Made by a program: the position numbers and the translations under genes
Part shown: positions 59,521 to 64,000 of the stretch, one piece after another
How positions within the stretch are numbered: the stretch's first letter is position 1
How the letters are laid out: each line of letters starts with the position of its first letter
The notes under the pieces: generated by a model
The model's database searches: none
What the model was told of the DNA's origin: nothing
Seen by the model: the letters and a program-made list of their open reading frames with translations, nothing else
Source of the DNA: G963663315 sp963663315
Lineage (GTDB): Bacteria > Pseudomonadota > Gammaproteobacteria > Arenicellales > Poriferihabitantaceae
Length of the DNA stretch: 64,000 nt
Assembly (NCBI GenBank): GCA_963663315.1
Contig: OY760176.1
Span: forward strand, 1,612,001 to 1,676,000
Direction of reading: 5' to 3'

Positions 59521-61959
59521 TTACCCTCTGGCTTTCTTTCCAGCCGGATCATAGAGCGGGGCGAGTTGGACTTTGGCCGGGTAAAGGACACCATTGATTT
59601 CCACTTCGAGAAGCATGTTATCCTGTACCAGCCCGACCGGAATGTAACCCAGAGCCATGGATCGTCCAACATGGTGGGCATAGCCGCCTGAGGTGATATA
59701 GCCGACGCATTCTCCATCTTTCAGAATCGCTTCATCCCCGGAGACATCGATATCAGTGGTATCAATGGTCATGGTCACCAGTTTCCTGTCCGGGCCGGTT
59801 TCCTTTTCCACCAACGCTGCCTCTTTGCCGATAAAGTCCTTTTTCCAGTTGATGAACACATCCAGGCCAGACTGACCAGCGGTAAAGTCGGGACGATAAT
59901 CGAGCGTCCATGCGCCCCAGCCCTTTTCCAGCCGCATGCTCATCAGTGCCCGTGCACCGTACCACTTCAATCCCAGGTCAGTGCCTGCCTGTTCGATTTC
60001 TTCAAACAGCTTGAGCTGATATTCCGGCGCCACATAAATTTCATAACCCGATTCTCCCGAGAATGAAATACGGATCAGAACAGCAGGCACGCCGCCAACA
60101 AATGTTTTGCGTACGTCACGGAATCGGATCCCCGCGACATCATCGCGACAGACCCGTTGCAACAACTCCGGCGAATTCGGGCCGGATATCGCGATGCCAT
60201 GATAGTGACTCGACACATTTTGATAGCTTATCCGGTGGTTCATCCCGCCACCTTCGTGTTTTTCAAGCAACCCTTCGAACCAGCGGCAATGCATCTGCTG
60301 GGCGGTGCCTGAACCAAACAGCATAAAGTGATCCTCACCCAGACAAGCTACCGTCAAGTCTCCATATAACTTGCCTTTGGGAGTCAACATCGGAGTCAGC
60401 GTGATTCGACCCGGCTCAGGCAAGAAACCGGCCAGGACATGATCCAGAAATTCGCGGCAACCACGACCCTTGAATTCATGTTTGGCAAAGTTTGCGATTT
60501 CGACCGCTCCCACCGCTTCACGCACCGCCCTGATTTCAGCCGCGACATAATCATGCGCGCGTGAACGTCTGAAAGAAGGTTCTTCCCAGGCATCCCTGGG
60601 CCCATCGGCGAACCACAGCGCATGTTCCAGGCCGAAACCGGCATCCATCACTGCGCCCCTGGCGATCAGACGATCATAAATCCCCGTGGTACGTTGCCGC
60701 CTGGCCGCCGGCAGTGTTTCATTGGGAAAAGTCAGAATGAACCGCCGCTCGTAGTTTTCCGTGGATTTGACGGTTCCATAATGCGGCGAGGCATAATCCC
60801 CGAATCGCGCAATGTCCATGGCCCAGACGTCAATCGACGGTTCACCATCCATCATCCACTCCGCCATGCACAGACCGACGCCGCCCGCCTGACAGAATCC
60901 TGCCATCACTCCTACCGCTACCCAGTAGTTTTTCATCCCCGGAACCGGTCCGATCATTGGGTTGCCATCGGGGCCAAAAGTGAAGGGGCCATTGATGATT
61001 TTACGTATACCCGTCCGCCCGAGTACAGGGATACGCTCGAAGCCAACGGCCAGTTTTTGTTCGATATGCTCCAACTTCGGTTCGAGCAGTTCGTGCCCGA
61101 AATCCTGCGGAGTACCACTTACCGACCACGGAGTGGCAATCGCTTCATAGGTGCCGAGCAGCATACCCTGCTGTTCCTGCCTGAAATAGATATTGCCTTC
61201 ATAATCAATCCCGGCGGGCAGACGCTGACCGCACGCGGCAACATGTTCGGCAATCTCGGCAATATCCTCGGTCAACAGATAGTGGTGTTCCATCGGTTGA
61301 ACCGGCAAATGCAATCCTGCCAGATGCCCGACTTCCCTGGCCCACAATCCTCCGGCATTGACAATCATCTCGGCATTGATCGTGCCTTTTTGCGTGACCA
61401 CATCCCAACTGCCGTCCGCTTTCTGATTGGTTTCAAGAACCAGCGTATGGGTATGCCAGGCGGCGCCATGAACCCGGGCTGATTTGGCGTATGCGTAGGT
61501 CACCCCGGAAGGGTCGATGTCACCATCAAGCGGGTCCCACAACGCAGCGACATAGTGCTTCGGATCAATCAGCGGATGACGGCGAGCGACTTCTTCGACA
61601 GAAATAAATTCCTGGTCGAGTCCCATATAACGCGCCTTTGATCGTTCACGCTTCAGATAGTCGTACCAGTCATTGTTGGATGCCAGATAAAACCCGCCGG
61701 TATTATGCATGCCTACCGAATGCCCGGAGGTTTGTTCGATCTCCTTGTAAAGATTGATCGTGTAACCCTGTAGGCGGGAGATATTGGGATCCGAAGAAAT
61801 CGTATGAATCTGACCGGCAGCATGCCAGGAGGAGCCAGATGTGAGTTCAGCGCGTTCCAGCAAAACACAATCCTTCCAACCGAACCTGGCCAGATGATAC
61901 AAAATCGAGCAGCCGACAACACCACCGCCAATGATTACTACTTTTGCATGAGACTGCAT
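59521..61959 (-). CDS. Dimethylglycine/sarcosine dehydrogenase-like flavoprotein with GcvT domain
   Basis: The 812-residue protein begins with an FAD Rossmann motif (VVIIGGGVVGCSILYHLARF) and the flavin-linking GSSWHAAGQIH, followed by the DAO domain and FAO_M region, then a folate-binding aminomethyltransferase (GcvT) domain (YHGIAISGPNSPELLQRVCR; SFSGESGYEIYVAPEYQL; ALMSMRLEKGWGAWTLDY) and a GcvT C-terminal barrel. This is the plan of dimethylglycine dehydrogenase, which demethylates via FAD and passes the one-carbon unit to tetrahydrofolate. It follows the MttB gene by 37 bp; the exact amine is unknown. Confidence 0.88.
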   Translation of the reverse strand: MQSHAKVVIIGGGVVGCSILYHLARFGWKDCVLLERAELTSGSSWHAAGQIHTISSDPNISRLQGYTINLYKEIEQTSGHSVGMHNTGGFYLASNNDWYDYLKRERSKARYMGLDQEFISVEEVARRHPLIDPKHYVAALWDPLDGDIDPSGVTYAYAKSARVHGAAWHTHTLVLETNQKADGSWDVVTQKGTINAEMIVNAGGLWAREVGHLAGLHLPVQPMEHHYLLTEDIAEIAEHVAACGQRLPAGIDYEGNIYFRQEQQGMLLGTYEAIATPWSVSGTPQDFGHELLEPKLEHIEQKLAVGFERIPVLGRTGIRKIINGPFTFGPDGNPMIGPVPGMKNYWVAVGVMAGFCQAGGVGLCMAEWMMDGEPSIDVWAMDIARFGDYASPHYGTVKSTENYERRFILTFPNETLPAARRQRTTGIYDRLIARGAVMDAGFGLEHALWFADGPRDAWEEPSFRRSRAHDYVAAEIRAVREAVGAVEIANFAKHEFKGRGCREFLDHVLAGFLPEPGRITLTPMLTPKGKLYGDLTVACLGEDHFMLFGSGTAQQMHCRWFEGLLEKHEGGGMNHRISYQNVSSHYHGIAISGPNSPELLQRVCRDDVAGIRFRDVRKTFVGGVPAVLIRISFSGESGYEIYVAPEYQLKLFEEIEQAGTDLGLKWYGARALMSMRLEKGWGAWTLDYRPDFTAGQSGLDVFINWKKDFIGKEAALVEKETGPDRKLVTMTIDTTDIDVSGDEAILKDGECVGYITSGGYAHHVGRSMALGYIPVGLVQDNMLLEVEINGVLYPAKVQLAPLYDPAGKKARG

Positions 61960-61996
61960 TTTATTATCTTGAATACTTATTTACCCTGAAAAACAA

Positions 61997-63535
61997 TCAG
62001 TACCAGGCTTCGGGGACTTGCCTTTTTCTCTTGTCAACAAATTCTTTCAACGCTTCATCCGTGCCTTCATCCATCGGTGGGGGCTGATATTCGTTCAATA
62101 ATTTGTTCCAACGCTCAAAAGCGCGTCTCGCTGAGTCCTTGCTGCCCCGGTCTTCCCATTGCTCTACACTTTCGCTGTCTGACAGGCAGGCATCGTAATA
62201 GGCGGTTTGATAATTCGCCATGGTATGTGCGCTGCCCAGAAAATGCCCCGACGGTTCGACCTCATAGTACGCATCTCTGGCCAGTGCATTGTCATCCATC
62301 GGCAACCCGGACAACATCACCTGATAAGCGCCCAGCCGGTCGGCATCCTGGACCAGCTTTTCGTATCCGGTTGTCAGACCCCCTTCCAGCCAGCCCGCTG
62401 CATGCAACACAAAATTAGCCCCGCCAAGCGCCGTCGACATCATCGAATCGGCGCTTTCGGCAGCAGCCTGGGCATCTGGAAGTTTTGATGCCGTCAACGA
62501 CCCGCCGCTTCTCAACGGAACACCCAATCTTCGGGCAAGTTGACCAATAATGAAATTCGACATGACCGGTTCGGGCATGCCAAAAGTGGGCGCGCCACTT
62601 TTAAGGCTCATGGATGACAGAAAATTTCCCAACACAAAAGGAGCGCCCGGTCGTACCAATTGGGTGAATGCCCCAACCATCATGGCTTCCGCCAGAGCCT
62701 GGGAAATAGAAGCGGCCGTCGTCACCGGTCCCATTGCGCCGCCGAGAATGAAGGGAGCTGCAATCAGCCCCTGCCCTGCCCCGCAGTAAACCTGTGCTGC
62801 TTCGGTGACTACCTTGTCGACCAGTAACGGCGAATTGGTGTTGACGTTACCCATAATGACACAATGGTTCTGCATGAATTCTTCGCCAAACAGAACCTTG
62901 GCCATATCCACCGAATCCTGTGCCCTGGATTTTTCGGTGATGGCGCCGAGGAACGGTTTATCGCTGTAACGCATATGTCTGTAAAGCATGTCCAGATGGC
63001 GCCAGGATACGGCCACATCACAGGGTTCACAGATCACCAGTCCAGTGTGATGGATGCTGGGTAGTTGCCAGGCAATCTTCACCAGATTTTCCAGATCCTG
63101 TATGGCGCCATAGCGGCGCCCTCGTTCGAGGTCGCGCACAAAAGGGGGGCCGTAAACACAACCGAACACCTGGGCCCGGCCACCTATTTGAACACTGCGG
63201 GCAGGATTGCGCGCAACCTGGATGAACTGTGAAGGGATGGTTTTGCACAGCTCACGAGCCATGCCCCGGGGTAACTTCACTCTGGTCTGGTTGACATCAG
63301 CTCCCGCTTCCTTCCAGAGTCTCAGAGCCTCCGGATCACCCCGAAACTCCAGTCCGATTTCCTGCATCAACCAGTCCGCCTGATCTTCCAGAGTAACCAG
63401 CCCCTCTTCATCGAGAAACTCGAAATAGGGAATTTTTCTGGTTATATAGGCTGGCGCTGCAGCCTGGGGTCTTTCTCTTTTGTGACCACGGCCGGATCGC
63501 TTTTTCGCAACTCGCCGTCTTGTCCCTGTATTCAT
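61997..63535 (-). CDS. MttB-family methyltransferase, non-pyrrolysine
   Basis: The 512-residue TIM-barrel protein belongs to the trimethylamine methyltransferase superfamily (COG5598): LVTLEDQADWLMQEIGLEFR, RARSVQ-like (NPARSVQIGGRAQVFGCVYG), VYCGAGQGLIAAPFILGGAM and LGNFLSSMSLKSGAPTFGMP. There is no in-frame amber codon, so it is the glycine betaine type (MtgB-like) rather than the pyrrolysine type. It demethylates a quaternary amine, normally with a corrinoid protein, none of which is visible here. The N-terminus carries a basic extension (TRRRVAKKRSGRGHKRERPQ) that is unusual. Confidence 0.85.
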   Translation of the reverse strand: MNTGTRRRVAKKRSGRGHKRERPQAAAPAYITRKIPYFEFLDEEGLVTLEDQADWLMQEIGLEFRGDPEALRLWKEAGADVNQTRVKLPRGMARELCKTIPSQFIQVARNPARSVQIGGRAQVFGCVYGPPFVRDLERGRRYGAIQDLENLVKIAWQLPSIHHTGLVICEPCDVAVSWRHLDMLYRHMRYSDKPFLGAITEKSRAQDSVDMAKVLFGEEFMQNHCVIMGNVNTNSPLLVDKVVTEAAQVYCGAGQGLIAAPFILGGAMGPVTTAASISQALAEAMMVGAFTQLVRPGAPFVLGNFLSSMSLKSGAPTFGMPEPVMSNFIIGQLARRLGVPLRSGGSLTASKLPDAQAAAESADSMMSTALGGANFVLHAAGWLEGGLTTGYEKLVQDADRLGAYQVMLSGLPMDDNALARDAYYEVEPSGHFLGSAHTMANYQTAYYDACLSDSESVEQWEDRGSKDSARRAFERWNKLLNEYQPPPMDEGTDEALKEFVDKRKRQVPEAWY

Positions 63536-63552
63536 ACTCTGGTCAAATGTGC

Positions 63553-64000
63553 TTACAATCCAGCAGTAACCTGCTCCGGCAAGTCCTGCTCAAGTCGCAA
63601 CGGGACTTTCAGGTATACACCGAATTCCTGTGCAAAATCGCAGCTTACCCTGGCATGAACCTTACCTTGTCGATCAAGAAAACGCTGTTTGTCATGGACA
63701 GGGAATATTCCTTCGTGCCAGATACCCGGATGAATATACAACCCCTGACTGCCATCACACCACAATGCGACCACCTTTTCCGGACTCAGATCATCCCCCG
63801 ACAATGCCACCGGAACTACAAAAGGGTGTTTTTCCAGCGGATAAAATAACTGTCCCCCATCCGGATGATAGTTGAAATGCCACAGCAAAATCTGATCCCG
63901 CGGCACACTTGCCCGTTGCCTTTGCGCACACTGAGGGTCACAACTCCAACCGAGTACATAATGCCCGCCAACCGCATCATTGGCGCCCATCAGCACATCC
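63553..64000 (-). CDS. Ureidoglycolate lyase-like protein, N-terminus cut by the window
   Basis: The visible ~148 residues match the ureidoglycolate lyase (AllA) superfamily: ILLWHFNYHPDGGQLFYPLE, PFVVPVALSGDDLSPEKVVA, ALWCDGSQGLYIHPGIWHEG and FPVHDKQRFLDRQGKVHARV. These cupin-fold enzymes act on ureidoglycolate, but this subgroup is often found with methylated-amine genes and may do something else. The reading frame continues past the right edge. It ends 17 bp before the MttB start, so it is the first visible gene of this operon. Confidence 0.8.
   Translation of the reverse strand, partial: DVLMGANDAVGGHYVLGWSCDPQCAQRQRASVPRDQILLWHFNYHPDGGQLFYPLEKHPFVVPVALSGDDLSPEKVVALWCDGSQGLYIHPGIWHEGIFPVHDKQRFLDRQGKVHARVSCDFAQEFGVYLKVPLRLEQDLPEQVTAGL

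Noticed and set aside
61997..63535. Pyrrolysine-containing MttB
   Set aside because: The 512-codon frame has no in-frame TAG.

Overview
The window looks like a chromosomal piece of an uncultivated gammaproteobacterium. The evidence is the set of housekeeping genes and their local order: guaB-guaA, tkt-gap-pgk, lpxH, cysS, an initiator tRNA-Met, umuDC, mlaA, apaH, nadD-rsfS-rlmH, glpE and pyk. The lpxH and mlaA genes and the outer-membrane proteins indicate a Gram-negative cell with an LPS-type outer membrane. No phage module, rRNA or CRISPR array is seen. The organism cannot be named more closely from sequence alone.

Layout. 1-2.7 kb: the 5' part of a large GC-rich secreted protein with cadherin-like and fibronectin III repeats, cut by the window edge, then a 66-bp tandem repeat and a small lipoprotein. 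3.1-6.2 kb: a cobalt-type nitrile hydratase / thiocyanate hydrolase operon with a beta subunit split into two genes, a His-tailed accessory protein, and an upstream MHYT-LytTR membrane regulator. 6.4-10.1 kb: a probable 3-sulfinopropanoyl-CoA desulfinase, a CDF metal exporter and a ZnuA-type zinc-binding protein. 10.2-14.1 kb: a defence/toxin-antitoxin island (Phd-RelE, HipBA, an Mrr-like nuclease and antitoxin remnants). 14.3-28.5 kb: housekeeping genes (guaBA, inositol phosphatase, tkt-gap-pgk, lpxH, cysS) interrupted at 17.4-21.0 kb by three chemosensory-like genes related to PilI, PilJ and ChpA. The ChpA-like protein appears to have lost the ATPase domain and the phosphorylatable histidine.

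28.6-32.3 kb is a scrapyard of broken and shuffled genes next to tRNA-fMet: a ParE/RelE-type TA pair, a lipoprotein remnant fused to a truncated Fic gene, duplicated glyoxalase pieces, a umuC fragment, an SDR start, and an SRAP peptidase gene broken by a tandem duplication. Intact umuDC follows. 34-49 kb: an MMPL/RND - LolA-like - outer-membrane protein operon, phosphoesterase, mlaA, apaH, an M18 aminopeptidase, cytochrome c5, and a five-gene ABC importer of the nitrate/sulfonate/taurine type with two permeases and two ATPases. 49-59 kb: OsmC, rlmH-rsfS-nadD, a second scar zone (Fic protein with paired operators, HsdM fragment, VapB-VapC fusion, CopG-ParE pair), then glpE, an MscS channel, a TauE/SafE permease, pyruvate kinase, a phosphoesterase and a TPR protein. 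59.5-64 kb: a demethylation operon (ureidoglycolate-lyase-like protein, non-pyrrolysine MttB methyltransferase, dimethylglycine/sarcosine-dehydrogenase-like flavoprotein) running off the right edge.

The accessory genes lean towards small organic nitrogen and sulfur compounds: nitrile or thiocyanate hydration, sulfinopropionyl-CoA desulfination, sulfonate-type import, sulfite-type export, rhodanese and methylamine/betaine demethylation. The most unusual items are the apparently kinase-less chemosensory cluster (17.4-21.0 kb) and the MHYT-LytTR plus split-beta hydratase locus (3.1-6.2 kb). All assignments come from reading translations and motifs; no database search was run.
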